NCBI GenBank assembly: GCA_032560695.1 | Contig: JAWGHR010000006.1 | Coordinates: 33,058 to 97,057, forward strand | Direction of reading: 5' to 3' | Length of the DNA stretch: 64,000 nucleotides | From: Peptoniphilus_A harei_B | GTDB lineage: Bacteria; Bacillota; Clostridia; Tissierellales; Peptoniphilaceae | In this document: piece by piece, positions 1-8,611 of the stretch | Numbering within the stretch: the first letter of the stretch is position 1 | Layout: the number at the start of each line of letters is the position of its first letter | Translations under genes and position numbers: made by a program | The notes under the pieces: model-generated | Database searches by the model: none | What the model was told of the DNA's origin: nothing | The model's input: only the letters and a program-made list of their open reading frames with translations

Positions 1-1
1 C

Positions 2-181
2 TTCACAAGATCTTCTGATATTTATCTTGGTCTCATACTTGCTGGACTTGTTTTATTCTTAAACCTATATAAGTTTTCAAAGCTTGAAGCTGTGAATAAA
101 AATTATTTCATTAGCTTTCTTTTACTTAATTTAATTCTTTATGCTGAAAATTATTTTTTGATTTTTAAATCTTTAAAATAA
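2..181 (+). CDS. C-terminal end of a membrane protein (partial)
   Basis: The frame is open from the left edge and stops with TAA at 179-181, giving 59 residues. They form two hydrophobic stretches (LGLILAGLVLFLNLY and FISFLLLNLILYAENYFLIF) separated by a short charged loop, so this is probably the last two membrane helices of an integral membrane protein whose start lies outside the window. A rho-independent terminator follows within 20 bp, which supports a real gene end. The family cannot be identified from this piece. Confidence 0.55.
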   Translation, partial: FTRSSDIYLGLILAGLVLFLNLYKFSKLEAVNKNYFISFLLLNLILYAENYFLIFKSLK

Positions 182-196
182 AATTTTTATAAAAAT

Positions 197-235
197 AAAT
201 GCTGCTTGTAATGACTTACAAACAGCATTTTTTAT
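197..235. terminator. Bidirectional rho-independent terminator
   Basis: An inverted repeat (AATGCTG.TTGTAA / TTACAA.CAGCATT) has a short loop and an A-rich tract on one side and a T-rich tract on the other. It lies between the convergent partial gene on the plus strand and the DUF2207 gene on the minus strand, and can serve both. Confidence 0.75.
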
Positions 236-262
236 TGGCTTATTAAATTTTAAATTTTTGTC

Positions 263-1219
263 TTAGCGACCGCCTCCGCCGCCACCACCGAAAGATCCTC
301 CTCCGCCTCCAACGGAAGTTGCACCTCCAACTCCAGGACTGGCAAAACCAGTGCCTGATTGGTAGGACCTGTTTAACTTGCTGGAGAAGTTTCTCGATGC
401 AATAAGGTGTGCATTGTAAACAGAAAATTCACCTGCTGTGGCTGGATAGGCCTTGACTCCTTTTACAAATTCCTTATCCAAGAAGAAAATTGAGGAATAA
501 ATTAAATACTCTTGCCACTTTTCAAAGTCAACTTCTTCTGTAACCTCATCAAGATAGTCTTTTAAATAATTTTTAAACTTAATTAGGTTTTCATAAAGGA
601 CTTTTCCCTTTTCAGTGACCCTTAGCTCCTTGCCAGTCCTTCTTGATCCTAGGAATTTCTTTTCATAAGTGTAGTCTTCTAGGTAGCCTGCCTCTCTTAA
701 ATTTCTAATAGAAGAAGTTTGAAATCCTTCGTAATAATTTTCCATTTCCTTCTTGTGGCCCTTGACATACCTCTTAAAGTCCTTGGCAGTGATGTAATCT
801 TCTTCACTTTCTTCATTGGCAGCATTAATCATGTCAAAAAGTTCTTCTTCCATGGGACCCATATTTTCTGGTCTTTTCAAAATTTTTATCTTGTTGTCGG
901 CATAGCCCTTGCCCTCTTCTATAAATTCTATGTCACCTTCAAGGCTCCACTTCAAGATAAAGGCATTGATATAATTTCCAACTAAGTCGCTTGTCACAAG
1001 ATAGGCTTGACCTATGAAGTAGGACAAGTCTTCCATTGGTCCATCATAGGGTATGTCTTTGTAATACTCTCCCTTTAAGTCTTTTATTCTTGGAAGAGAT
1101 TTTTTATTTTGGATTTTTCTCTTGTTAAAGGATAGGCTTACAGCTCTTGCCACAAAATAAATCACTCCAAGTACTAGAGCGCCCACAAGACCTAAGACTG
1201 ACTTCTCTGTGTTTGACAT
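263..1219 (-). CDS. DUF2207 membrane protein, C-terminal half (severed by an in-frame stop)
   Basis: This 318-residue frame begins with a transmembrane helix (about residues 7-26) and carries the cytoplasmic part typical of DUF2207/YciQ-like proteins, ending in a glycine-rich tail (GGGGGSFGGGGGGGR). It is in the same reading frame as the upstream 235-residue ORF; only one TAA (1250-1252) and ten codons reading NREGQAYEEP separate them. The ATG used here has its best Shine-Dalgarno (AGGAG) only 3 nt upstream, which is poor spacing. The simplest reading is one roughly 564-codon gene broken by a nonsense change; independent translation of this half is possible but weakly supported. The family's role is unknown. 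Confidence 0.6.
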   Translation of the reverse strand: MSNTEKSVLGLVGALVLGVIYFVARAVSLSFNKRKIQNKKSLPRIKDLKGEYYKDIPYDGPMEDLSYFIGQAYLVTSDLVGNYINAFILKWSLEGDIEFIEEGKGYADNKIKILKRPENMGPMEEELFDMINAANEESEEDYITAKDFKRYVKGHKKEMENYYEGFQTSSIRNLREAGYLEDYTYEKKFLGSRRTGKELRVTEKGKVLYENLIKFKNYLKDYLDEVTEEVDFEKWQEYLIYSSIFFLDKEFVKGVKAYPATAGEFSVYNAHLIASRNFSSKLNRSYQSGTGFASPGVGGATSVGGGGGSFGGGGGGGR

Positions 1220-1249
1220 TGGCTCCTCATAAGCCTGACCTTCTCTATT

Positions 1250-1957
1250 TTACCAGTCAGACCCTTTAACTGCCATATTGGCATAGTCATCAAAGTTTTT
1301 GTCGATCTTGTAGGCAGTATTGAAATATCCCTTTGGAAATTTTAGCATGACAGTTGCATAATCAACATAGCCAGAGGATATCATCTTTATAATACCATCT
1401 ACATTGTGGATTTCACCTTCAAGACCAAAGCCCCACATTTCTACATCCTTAAAGGCTTCAAAACCCTTGATGTTAATTTCGATATTCTCTGGCTTTGGGT
1501 CAAAGTTTTCTCCCACGAAATTAAAGAAAACCATGTCAGCATCATTTAGTCCCACAACAAGGGGATTTATTGTGTAGGACAAGTTGTAGGTGTTGTCCTT
1601 AAATTCACTTATCCCCCAAGTGAGTTCAACTTGGTCCTCCTTGTCGATTCTTCCATAGTGGTAGGCCTTATCCTCAAAGGAAGCATCAAGATCCCAAGGC
1701 ATCTTTTCAGTGAAGTCCCTTCCAAGAGCATTAATAGAAAAATTTTCTATCTTTATGCCTTGTAAGTTCTCAATCCTCTTGTATCTCTCTGTATAGTCCT
1801 TATTGTCTTCATCGATTTGCCAAACTTCCTTTACCTTGGCAACTCCATCCTTATCTATGTCTGCATCAATTTTTATAGACTTAAAACTTTCTGCAAAGAC
1901 AAAAACAGGCAGTAAGACAAATAAAATTGTAAGCTTCATTATGTTTTTTATTTTCAT
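1250..1957 (-). CDS. DUF2207 protein, N-terminal extracytoplasmic half (ends at premature TAA)
   Basis: This 235-residue frame starts with a signal sequence (MKIKNIMKLTILFVLLPVFVFAES) followed by the beta-rich domain typical of DUF2207 proteins, with a conserved-looking block around WQIDEDNKDYTERYKRI. It stops just before the transmembrane helix expected in the family; that helix opens the next ORF in the same frame. As it stands the product would be a secreted fragment without its anchor. Together the two halves match the usual family length (about 550-620 residues), so I treat them as one interrupted gene. Confidence 0.65.
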   Translation of the reverse strand: MKIKNIMKLTILFVLLPVFVFAESFKSIKIDADIDKDGVAKVKEVWQIDEDNKDYTERYKRIENLQGIKIENFSINALGRDFTEKMPWDLDASFEDKAYHYGRIDKEDQVELTWGISEFKDNTYNLSYTINPLVVGLNDADMVFFNFVGENFDPKPENIEINIKGFEAFKDVEMWGFGLEGEIHNVDGIIKMISSGYVDYATVMLKFPKGYFNTAYKIDKNFDDYANMAVKGSDW

Positions 1958-2211
1958 GTCACAGCTCCTTTATCTTTTATAAGTTTAGAATATAACTTTT
2001 GTCTATAAATTTCAATTTTTAATTTATAATTCCTAGCTTCCTATTAATTTTTTTCAAATTAGTATTAATATAAAAATTTTCTTTCAAGTCAAAAGCATTT
2101 TATTTTTATTCAAAGGTCAAAAGCTCTTAAGCAATAATAATCTTTCAATTTCTTTAAACTTAATAATAACAGTTTCTTTATTTTATCAAGCAAGGCAATT
2201 TAAAATTTTTA

Positions 2212-2244
2212 TAAAAAAAGAAGCTACCAAAATTGGTAACTTCT
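2212..2244 (-). terminator. Terminator of the hutH-glmL operon
   Basis: Read on the minus strand, the stem AGAAG.TACCAA / TTGGTA.CTTCT is followed by a run of T residues, 8 bp past the glmL stop codon. It marks the end of the histidine-fermentation operon. The spacer from here to 1957 is AT-rich and holds nothing else that I can recognise. Confidence 0.8.
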
Positions 2245-2251
2245 AAAAAAT

Positions 2252-3595
2252 TTATAGTTCTTTAAGATATTTCTTTAATAAATTGTATGAAGCTTCTTCA
2301 TCAACAGTAGAAATTAGTCCAGCTGATGACAGGATATAGTCCTTATCTAAATAACACTTTACGTCCCTGTTAATTAGATATTTTTCATCTAAGTCCCTAA
2401 TGGCTGATAGAATCTTCTTTGGATCATCAGAGTTGATGAGAGATCCACCAGTTCCAATAAACATTTCTGCCGGTCTCAAATCTTTTCCATACTGTTCATA
2501 AATAGTTCTAGTAGGTGTCTTAATTTTTTTTATGTGGCCAATATGTCTCATAAGCGAAGTATGAGTTGCTATATAACACAAGGTATTATCAAAGTAGAGG
2601 TCCTCATCATTGTCTGGAATGTAATTAGTATGGTTAAAGCGAAATTCAGTTTTTTCCTTCGCATCCTTTATTCCAAACTTTAGGAAGGGTTCATCTCCAA
2701 CTGACTCGTAAAGAGCAGTAGCAGAATACCTCATACCCATGTCGCCTTCCACAGTTCTCTTTTCATAGGGCTCATCAATAGGAGGTGAGATGACATTTTC
2801 TTCTCCATAATAAGTCTTACCTATGGAATGAATATCTGTAGTTGCCCCGCCAATATCCACAGATAAAATAACTTTATCCAAGTATTTAGCGTAAACAGAC
2901 ATGGCCTTTTGAACTGCAACTGGAGTTGGCAATAGTATTTCAAAATCTTTACTTAGTAAATCAATTCCCTTGGCATGGGCTATAGTCTTAATGAAAAGAT
3001 CTCCAATTGTCTTTCTAAGGGGCCTATAATTTATTGTGTTTGTTGTTGGCATAACATTTTCAGTAAAGTCACAAGGGACATCAGCTTTATTAAAGATGTC
3101 CCTTATTTCTTCATGAGTGTCAATGTTTCCTGCCACAACTACAGGAGTCCTAACAGATCCCTTTGCAAGTTTTTTTGCATTGTAGATTATGTTGTCCCTA
3201 TTGCCGTGGTCAGTACCACCACATAATACTATGATATCGGCACCAGCAGATTTTATTTCTTCCACTTCCTCATCCCTGAGTTCGTAAGAATAAACATTTA
3301 AAATTCTGGCACCACTTGATAGTGACGCAAGTCTTGCAGCGTCAGTAGTAAGGTTTTTTGAAAAACCTATAGCTATAACCTTTAGTCCTCCTGATGCTGA
3401 AGAGCAACCCAATATTTTATCATATTCAACATCAGAGATTTCCCTAAGCTTTTTGTAAGCCTTGTTAAAGCCCTCTCTAACGTCAGTCTCCACAGTAGTA
3501 TAACTTGAAGCTCCAGCCAAAATTACATTTTTATTTGTATCCACTAAATGCAACTTCGTATAAGTTGATCCAACATCGACTAAAAGATAAATCAT
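2252..3595 (-). CDS. glmL: GlmL/MutL-type reactivating ATPase
   Basis: This 447-residue protein has the two ATPase signatures of the GlmL (MutL) family in the ASKHA fold: DVGSTYTKLHLVD near the N-terminus (phosphate-1 loop, residues 7-19) and SVDIGGATTDIHSIG near residue 245 (phosphate-2 loop). GlmL proteins reactivate adenosylcobalamin-dependent glutamate mutase and are also found with other B12 aminomutases. It is the last gene of the hutH-ftcD-fhs-fchA operon and overlaps fchA by 4 bp (ATGA), so the two are translationally coupled. The context suggests that glutamate made from histidine is fermented further by a mutase, but glmS/glmE are not in this window. Family assignment is firm; the client enzyme is inferred. 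Confidence 0.85.
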   Translation of the reverse strand: MIYLLVDVGSTYTKLHLVDTNKNVILAGASSYTTVETDVREGFNKAYKKLREISDVEYDKILGCSSASGGLKVIAIGFSKNLTTDAARLASLSSGARILNVYSYELRDEEVEEIKSAGADIIVLCGGTDHGNRDNIIYNAKKLAKGSVRTPVVVAGNIDTHEEIRDIFNKADVPCDFTENVMPTTNTINYRPLRKTIGDLFIKTIAHAKGIDLLSKDFEILLPTPVAVQKAMSVYAKYLDKVILSVDIGGATTDIHSIGKTYYGEENVISPPIDEPYEKRTVEGDMGMRYSATALYESVGDEPFLKFGIKDAKEKTEFRFNHTNYIPDNDEDLYFDNTLCYIATHTSLMRHIGHIKKIKTPTRTIYEQYGKDLRPAEMFIGTGGSLINSDDPKKILSAIRDLDEKYLINRDVKCYLDKDYILSSAGLISTVDEEASYNLLKKYLKEL

Positions 3596-4218
3596 GCTAA
3601 TTTTTCATCTACCACTTTCATAATTTCTGCGTGATTCTTTTCTACAATCTTTCTTGTAGCTTCCATTTTTTCTTCAAGTTCGTGTCTGTAATCTTGATCC
3701 TTAAGTGAGTTAAGGTTGATGATTACATTTAGGAAAGCTCCGTGAACTGCAGCTTCAATGTTTAATAGAGCTACTGCTACGTCAGTGATTGCGTTTGAAT
3801 TACCATTTTCAGCAAGTTCTCTTGCATAGTCATATAATTCAGTAACTTTCATTCCAAGTCCAAGAGGTACTTCAATTGCATTTCTGTAACCTTCTTGAAT
3901 TTTTTCTGATCTTGCTGCCTTTTCTTCTTCAGTTTCCTTAGGAAGCTTCATAGCATCCATAACTCCGTTAAAAGAGTTAGCGTCTTTGTCGATTCCTTCA
4001 ACAAATTCATCCTTGTATTTTACAAGTTCAGCTTGAATTTCTTCCATTCTTTCAGAAACGTCCATATATCTCTTCTTGCCAATAGTTAGTGAAGCAACCA
4101 TTGCAAGAAGTGAAGCAGCCATTGATGCATTTAGTGCAGCAATAGATCCACCACCAGGTGCTGGTGAATCTGAAGCTGTTTCATTAGCGAATTCTACTAT
4201 ATTTAAATCTTTAAGCAT
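3592..4218 (-). CDS. fchA: Formimidoyl-THF cyclodeaminase / methenyl-THF cyclohydrolase (FchA family)
   Basis: The 208-residue protein has the FTCD C-terminal (cyclodeaminase) fold signature near its start (SDSPAPGGGSIAALNASMAASLLAMV). It converts 5-formimino-THF to 5,10-methenyl-THF with release of ammonia; clostridial FchA proteins can also act as methenyl-THF cyclohydrolase, which would fill the step to 10-formyl-THF that is otherwise missing here. I chose the ATG at 4218: the ATG 12 bp upstream contains the Shine-Dalgarno itself (GGGAGG, 5 nt from the chosen start). It sits between fhs and glmL, overlapping glmL by 4 bp. Confidence 0.88.
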   Translation of the reverse strand: MLKDLNIVEFANETASDSPAPGGGSIAALNASMAASLLAMVASLTIGKKRYMDVSERMEEIQAELVKYKDEFVEGIDKDANSFNGVMDAMKLPKETEEEKAARSEKIQEGYRNAIEVPLGLGMKVTELYDYARELAENGNSNAITDVAVALLNIEAAVHGAFLNVIINLNSLKDQDYRHELEEKMEATRKIVEKNHAEIMKVVDEKLA

Positions 4219-4233
4219 TTTTCCTCCCATGAA

Positions 4234-5913
4234 TTAGAATAATCCAGTAATAACTCCGTCGTTATCAATATCCATCTTGTTAGCAGCTGGAACTTTTGGA
4301 AGTCCTGGCATTACCATGATGTTTGAAGTTTGAACAACGATGAAGCCTGCTCCTGCAGATACTCTTACATCTTGAATTTCAATGTCAAAGTCTGTAGGTG
4401 CTCCCATTATCTTTTGATCATCAGTAAATGAGAATTGTGTCTTAGCTATACAGATAGGTAGCTTGTCAAGACCAATTTCTTCAAGTTTCTTAACTTGTTT
4501 CATTGCAGCCTTAGTGAATTTAGCTTCTCTACCTCTGTAGATTTCTCTTACAACTGTGTTTACCTTGTCAACGATAGATGCATTTTCATCGTAAAGTGGT
4601 TTGAAGTTAGATTCTTCTTCGTCGATAAGTGCAACAACTTGTTCAGCAAGGTCTTCTGCACCTTCGCCACCCTTTGCGAAACATTCACAAAGTGAAATTC
4701 TTACTCCAAGTTCTTTACAAAGTTCTTCTAATTTAGCAATTTCAGCTTCTGTATCATCAGCAAATCTGTTGATTGCGATAATTGCTGGAACGCCAAACTT
4801 CTTAACATTTTCAACGTGACGTCTTAAGTTAGCAAATCCTTTTTCAAGAGCTTCAACATTTTCAGTCTTAAGTTCTTTCTTATCTACTCCACCGTGCATC
4901 TTAAGAGCTTTAATTGTAGCAACAATTACAACTGCATCTGGAGCAAGACCTGCCATTCTACATTTAATGTCCATGAATTTTTCAGCACCAAGGTCAGCAC
5001 CGAATCCAGCTTCTGTAACTGCGTAATCACTTGTTGCAAGTGCAAGTTTAGTAGCTAGGATTGAGTTACATCCGTGAGCAATGTTAGCGAAAGGTCCACC
5101 GTGAATAAATGCTGGTGTATTTTCAAGAGTTTGTACCATGTTTGGTTTTAATGCATCTTTAAGAAGCATTGCAACTGCACCTTGGATTTCAAGGTCAGCA
5201 ACTGTTACTGGTTCGTTGTCTAGGTTGTATCCAATGATCATTCTAGCAACTCTGTTCTTTAGGTCTTCAATGTTTTCTGATAGACAAAGAACTGCCATGA
5301 TTTCAGATGCAACTGTAATCATAAAGTGGTCTTCTCTAGGGAAGCCATCTGCTTTTTTACCAAGAGAAATAACAACATTTCTAAGAGATCTGTCGTTCAT
5401 GTCGATAACTCTCTTCCAAGTGATTTGTCTAGAGTCAATTCTTAGAGCATTTCCTTGGTGGATGTGGTTATCTATACAAGCTGAAATAAGGTTATTTGCA
5501 GCTGTCATTGCGTGAAGATCTCCTGTGAAGTGAAGGTTAATATCTTCCATAGGAACTACTTGTGAGTATCCGCCACCTGCAGCTCCACCCTTAACACCAA
5601 ATACAGGTCCAAGAGATGGTTCACGAAGAGCTACTGCTGATTTCTTACCAATTTTATTAAGTCCTTGAGTAAGACCAATAGAAACTGTAGATTTACCTTC
5701 ACCTGCTGGTGTTGGAGAAATAGCAGAAACTAGAATTAGTTTACCATTTTCATTGTTTTCTTCGATTCTCTTGATTGCATCCCAAGAGATTTTAGTTTTA
5801 TATTTTCCGTAAAATTCAAGATCGTCTCTTTCAAAACCAACCTTTGCAGCTACCTCTTCAATAGGTAGCATTGTAGCTTCGTCAGCTATTTGTATATCTG
5901 TTTTAAATCCCAT
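4234..5913 (-). CDS. fhs: Formate--tetrahydrofolate ligase
   Basis: The 559-residue product matches the usual length of formyl-THF synthetase. It carries the ATP-binding segment SAISPTPAGEGKST (about residues 63-76) and family blocks such as EPSLGPVFGVKGGAAGGGYSQV. The enzyme interconverts formate, ATP and THF with 10-formyl-THF. In this operon it most likely runs backwards, making ATP and formate from the one-carbon unit of histidine. The fhs ribosome site (GAGGAG) lies in the last codons of ftcD, so ftcD and fhs are coupled. Codon use is biased as in a highly expressed gene. Confidence 0.95.
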   Translation of the reverse strand: MGFKTDIQIADEATMLPIEEVAAKVGFERDDLEFYGKYKTKISWDAIKRIEENNENGKLILVSAISPTPAGEGKSTVSIGLTQGLNKIGKKSAVALREPSLGPVFGVKGGAAGGGYSQVVPMEDINLHFTGDLHAMTAANNLISACIDNHIHQGNALRIDSRQITWKRVIDMNDRSLRNVVISLGKKADGFPREDHFMITVASEIMAVLCLSENIEDLKNRVARMIIGYNLDNEPVTVADLEIQGAVAMLLKDALKPNMVQTLENTPAFIHGGPFANIAHGCNSILATKLALATSDYAVTEAGFGADLGAEKFMDIKCRMAGLAPDAVVIVATIKALKMHGGVDKKELKTENVEALEKGFANLRRHVENVKKFGVPAIIAINRFADDTEAEIAKLEELCKELGVRISLCECFAKGGEGAEDLAEQVVALIDEEESNFKPLYDENASIVDKVNTVVREIYRGREAKFTKAAMKQVKKLEEIGLDKLPICIAKTQFSFTDDQKIMGAPTDFDIEIQDVRVSAGAGFIVVQTSNIMVMPGLPKVPAANKMDIDNDGVITGLF

Positions 5914-5922
5914 TTTATTTAA

Positions 5923-6816
5923 TTACTCCTCAATTAAAAGTGTTTCTAGTACTTGTTCTGCTTTAAAGTCTTCTATTTGCATGTAGTAAGCTGCTGAATC
6001 AACAAGAGCTTGTAGTGGAAGAAGTCCAATAAGTTCTGTGTTAACAACACTTACTCCGTATCTCTTAGCTTCAGATTTAATCATTTCAAGGGCTTGGTAG
6101 ATTCTTGTTTTTTCAAAGTTAACAAGGTTCATTGATACTTGTACTTGGCCCTTTTCTTCTAGAGCAAGACCTATACCTTTAACAAATCTTAGTCCTCCAC
6201 CAATGTGACGAACTTTTTTAGCAATTTCTTGAGCAACTTCTAATCTGTCAGTATTTAAGTTTACGTTAAATGCGATAAGGTGGAATCTTGCAGCAACACC
6301 TGTTACACCACTTTTAGCGTTCATTTCTTGTGGACCAAAGTCAGGTTTCCATTCTTCTTCTTTGATTTTGTCGAAGAATCCTTCGTATTGTCCCTTTCTA
6401 ACCTTAGCAAGGTTCTTTCTTTCTGGAGTTGTTGCAGCATCTTCATATAGGTAAACAGGAATTCCCATTTCTCCTATTGCCTTACCAACTTTGTTAGCAT
6501 ATTCAACGCATTCTTCAGTTGTACATTCAGTTACTGGAACGAATGGTATAACATCAACTGCGCCCATTCTTGGGTGAGCACCTTCATGTTTAGACATATC
6601 GATAATTTCAGAAGCAACCTTTACAGATTCAAGAACTGCATCGATAACAGCTTCTGGTTCACCAATTACTTCAACAACAAGTCTGTTGTGGTCAGCATCT
6701 GGTTGATAGTCGATTAATTTTAGATTTTCCTTTGCTCTAAAACATTCAGTGATCTTTTCAACTTTCTCAAGGTCTCTACCTTCAGAATAGTTTGGAATAC
6801 ACATTACTCTTTTCAA
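5923..6816 (-). CDS. ftcD: Glutamate formimidoyltransferase
   Basis: This 297-residue protein corresponds to the N-terminal transferase half of the mammalian bifunctional FTCD; the deaminase half is the separate fchA gene. Recognisable segments are CIPNYSEGRDLEKVEKI at the start, DADHNRLVVEVIGEP, and HEGAHPRMGAVDVIPFVP, which contains the conserved histidines of the substrate channel. It moves the formimino group of N-formimino-L-glutamate (the HutI product) to THF, yielding glutamate. It lies 77 bp downstream of hutH and 9 bp upstream of fhs, in the same operon. Confidence 0.93.
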   Translation of the reverse strand: MKRVMCIPNYSEGRDLEKVEKITECFRAKENLKLIDYQPDADHNRLVVEVIGEPEAVIDAVLESVKVASEIIDMSKHEGAHPRMGAVDVIPFVPVTECTTEECVEYANKVGKAIGEMGIPVYLYEDAATTPERKNLAKVRKGQYEGFFDKIKEEEWKPDFGPQEMNAKSGVTGVAARFHLIAFNVNLNTDRLEVAQEIAKKVRHIGGGLRFVKGIGLALEEKGQVQVSMNLVNFEKTRIYQALEMIKSEAKRYGVSVVNTELIGLLPLQALVDSAAYYMQIEDFKAEQVLETLLIEE

Positions 6817-6893
6817 TTGATTTTCCTCCTAAATATAGATTACTTATAACTTTTTTTCTTTCCTTTTATATTATATATTATTTTCCCTTAACA

Positions 6894-8432
6894 TTAAAGT
6901 TCTACAACTTTTTCTACTTCTTCTAGAAGTTTGCCAGTGCTAATAAGTTCTTGAGCTTTTTCAAGTTCTTCGTAGATTTCGATAGACTTGTCATCTTCGA
7001 TAAATGCTACTTGATTTCTAATTACATCGTGAGCAACTTTTGTTCCCTTACCAAGTTCAAATTTGCCTTCTTCCATTTCCATTCTGAAGTCAAGAGCTTG
7101 AGCAGCTATCATAAGTTCAGTAGTTAGGATTCTAGCTGTGTTCTTAATAACTTCTCTTGCTTTTCTTGATGCCCAGTTACCCATAGAAACGAAGTCTTCT
7201 TGGTTTTCACAAGATGTTATTGAGTCAACACTTGCTGGGTGAGATAAAGTTTTGTTTTCAGATGCTAAAGCAGCTGCTGCATATTGAGTGATCATGAAAC
7301 CAGAGTTTAGACCAGGGTGTTTTACTAAGAATGAAGGCATTCCAGAAAGTGTAGTGTTAACCATTCTTTCAATTCTTCTTTCAGAAACATTACCTAGTTC
7401 AGAAACTGCAATTGCCAAGAAGTCAAATGGTTGTGCCATAAGTTCTCCGTGGAAGTTACCACCAGAAATTACCTTACCATCGTGAGTGATGATTGGGTTA
7501 TCAGTTGCAGAGTTAAGTTCGATTTCAACTTTTTCTTTAACATATTCAAGAGTGTCTTTAGAAGCACCGTGAATTTGTGGCATACATCTAAATGTATAAG
7601 CATCTTGTACTCTAAGTTCAGCTGTGTGAGTAGTATAAGTTGAACCTTCAAGAATATTTCTTAAGTTTTCAGCAGTCTTAAGTGATCCTGCGTGTGGTCT
7701 AATTGTGTGAAGTTCTTCCCAGAATGCGTCGATGATTCCTCTAGCAGATTCACAAGCCATAGCTCCTGCGATATCAGCAATCTTAGAAAGATTTAGTGCA
7801 TCGTAAGTTGCAAGTGCTCCAGTTGCTGTAAGAACTGTTGTACCGTTAATAAGTGCAAGACCTTCTTTAGCTGCAAGTGCGATTGGTTTTAAACCAGCTT
7901 TTTCCATAGCTTCTTTACCTGGAAGAAGTTCGCCTTCGTAGTAAGCTTTTCCAAGACCAAGCATTGGAAGAACCATGTGTGCAAGTGGTGCTAAGTCACC
8001 AGAAGCTCCAAGAGATCCTTTTTCTGGAATAAATGGAACTACGTTTCTATTTAACATTTCAAGAAGTAATTCAATAGTAGAAAGTCTGATACCAGAAACA
8101 CCCTTTAGAAGTGAGTTGATTCTAATAAGCATAACTCCTCTTACTTCATCTTCAGGAAGTGGGTTGCCAAATCCAGAAGCGTGAGTTCTAATAATATTTT
8201 CTTGAAGTTGAGCTGAATCTTCTTTAGAGATACTTACTCTTGATAGAGAACCAAAACCTGTGTTGATTCCATAAACAACTCTTTCTTCTTCTACAATTTC
8301 TTCAACATATTCTCTTGATTTGTTTACATCAGCAATTGCCTTTTCATCAATTTCTACCTTTACGTGGTCTCTACATACGGCTACTAATTGTTCAAGATCA
8401 AGATCATTACCTGTTAATACTACTTTGTTCAT
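6894..8432 (-). CDS. hutH: Histidine ammonia-lyase
   Basis: The 512-residue protein has the lyase signature GSLGASGDLAPLAHM; the Ala-Ser-Gly triplet at residues 143-145 forms the MIO electrophile that removes ammonia from L-histidine to give urocanate. Other conserved blocks are YGINTGFGSLS, NGTTVLTATGAL and QEDFVSMGNWASRKA. Length is normal for the family. It is the first gene of the hutH-ftcD-fhs-fchA-glmL operon, with ribosome site AAAAGGAG 8-9 nt before the ATG. It has a predicted promoter at 8583-8611, a near-palindromic operator just downstream and a leader of about 145 nt with two hairpins. hutU and hutI are about 18 kb away. Confidence 0.96.
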   Translation of the reverse strand: MNKVVLTGNDLDLEQLVAVCRDHVKVEIDEKAIADVNKSREYVEEIVEEERVVYGINTGFGSLSRVSISKEDSAQLQENIIRTHASGFGNPLPEDEVRGVMLIRINSLLKGVSGIRLSTIELLLEMLNRNVVPFIPEKGSLGASGDLAPLAHMVLPMLGLGKAYYEGELLPGKEAMEKAGLKPIALAAKEGLALINGTTVLTATGALATYDALNLSKIADIAGAMACESARGIIDAFWEELHTIRPHAGSLKTAENLRNILEGSTYTTHTAELRVQDAYTFRCMPQIHGASKDTLEYVKEKVEIELNSATDNPIITHDGKVISGGNFHGELMAQPFDFLAIAVSELGNVSERRIERMVNTTLSGMPSFLVKHPGLNSGFMITQYAAAALASENKTLSHPASVDSITSCENQEDFVSMGNWASRKAREVIKNTARILTTELMIAAQALDFRMEMEEGKFELGKGTKVAHDVIRNQVAFIEDDKSIEIYEELEKAQELISTGKLLEEVEKVVEL

Positions 8433-8492
8433 AATTGTACTCCTTTTCTTTTAATACATTGCATCTTACTTACTAATTCAAAAGAAAATATT

Positions 8493-8517
8493 AAAGATGA
8501 AATATTAAGTCATCTTT
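8493..8517 (-). promoter_or_regulatory. Hairpin in the hutH leader (possible attenuator)
   Basis: On the minus strand the leader contains a perfect 8-bp stem, AAAGATGA / TCATCTTT, with a 9-nt loop, followed by U-rich sequence (AATATTTTCTTTT). It is about 60 nt upstream of the hutH start. It could be a weak intrinsic terminator or an RNA-binding site; the U-tract is imperfect, so attenuation is only a hypothesis. Confidence 0.35.
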
Positions 8518-8562
8518 TGAAAAAGTAGTTGCCAAAATTTCTTCATTTGCATGGTGAATCCT

Positions 8563-8576
8563 TGCAAATGTTTTCT
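8563..8576 (-). promoter_or_regulatory. Candidate operator of the hutH operon (AGAAAACATTTGCA)
   Basis: This 14-mer lies 6 nt downstream of the predicted -10 box, overlapping the likely transcription start. It differs by one base from sites in the same relative place upstream of the NhaC gene (22396-22409) and the YuiF-like gene (24450-24463), and by three from one at 45727-45740. It is also one arm of a perfect 8-bp inverted repeat (CATTTGCA at 8544-8551, TGCAAATG at 8563-8570). The binding protein is not known. Confidence 0.55.
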
Positions 8577-8582
8577 AACTAG

Positions 8583-8611
8583 ATTTTATTCTAAATATAA
8601 ATCTTTGTCAA
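8583..8611 (-). promoter_or_regulatory. hutH promoter
   Basis: On the minus strand TTGACA (8606-8611) and TAAAAT (8583-8588) are separated by 17 bp, an almost consensus sigma-A promoter. The rest of the 443-bp spacer to the next gene (8433-8875) is AT-rich and shows no further gene. Confidence 0.8.

Noticed and set aside
5138..5515. 125-codon plus-strand ORF inside fhs
   Set aside because: It is an antisense shadow of a strongly conserved gene, lacks a ribosome site and reads as low-complexity complement of fhs codons. The same holds for the other long ORFs antisense to hutH, glnQ, nfnAB and nrdD.
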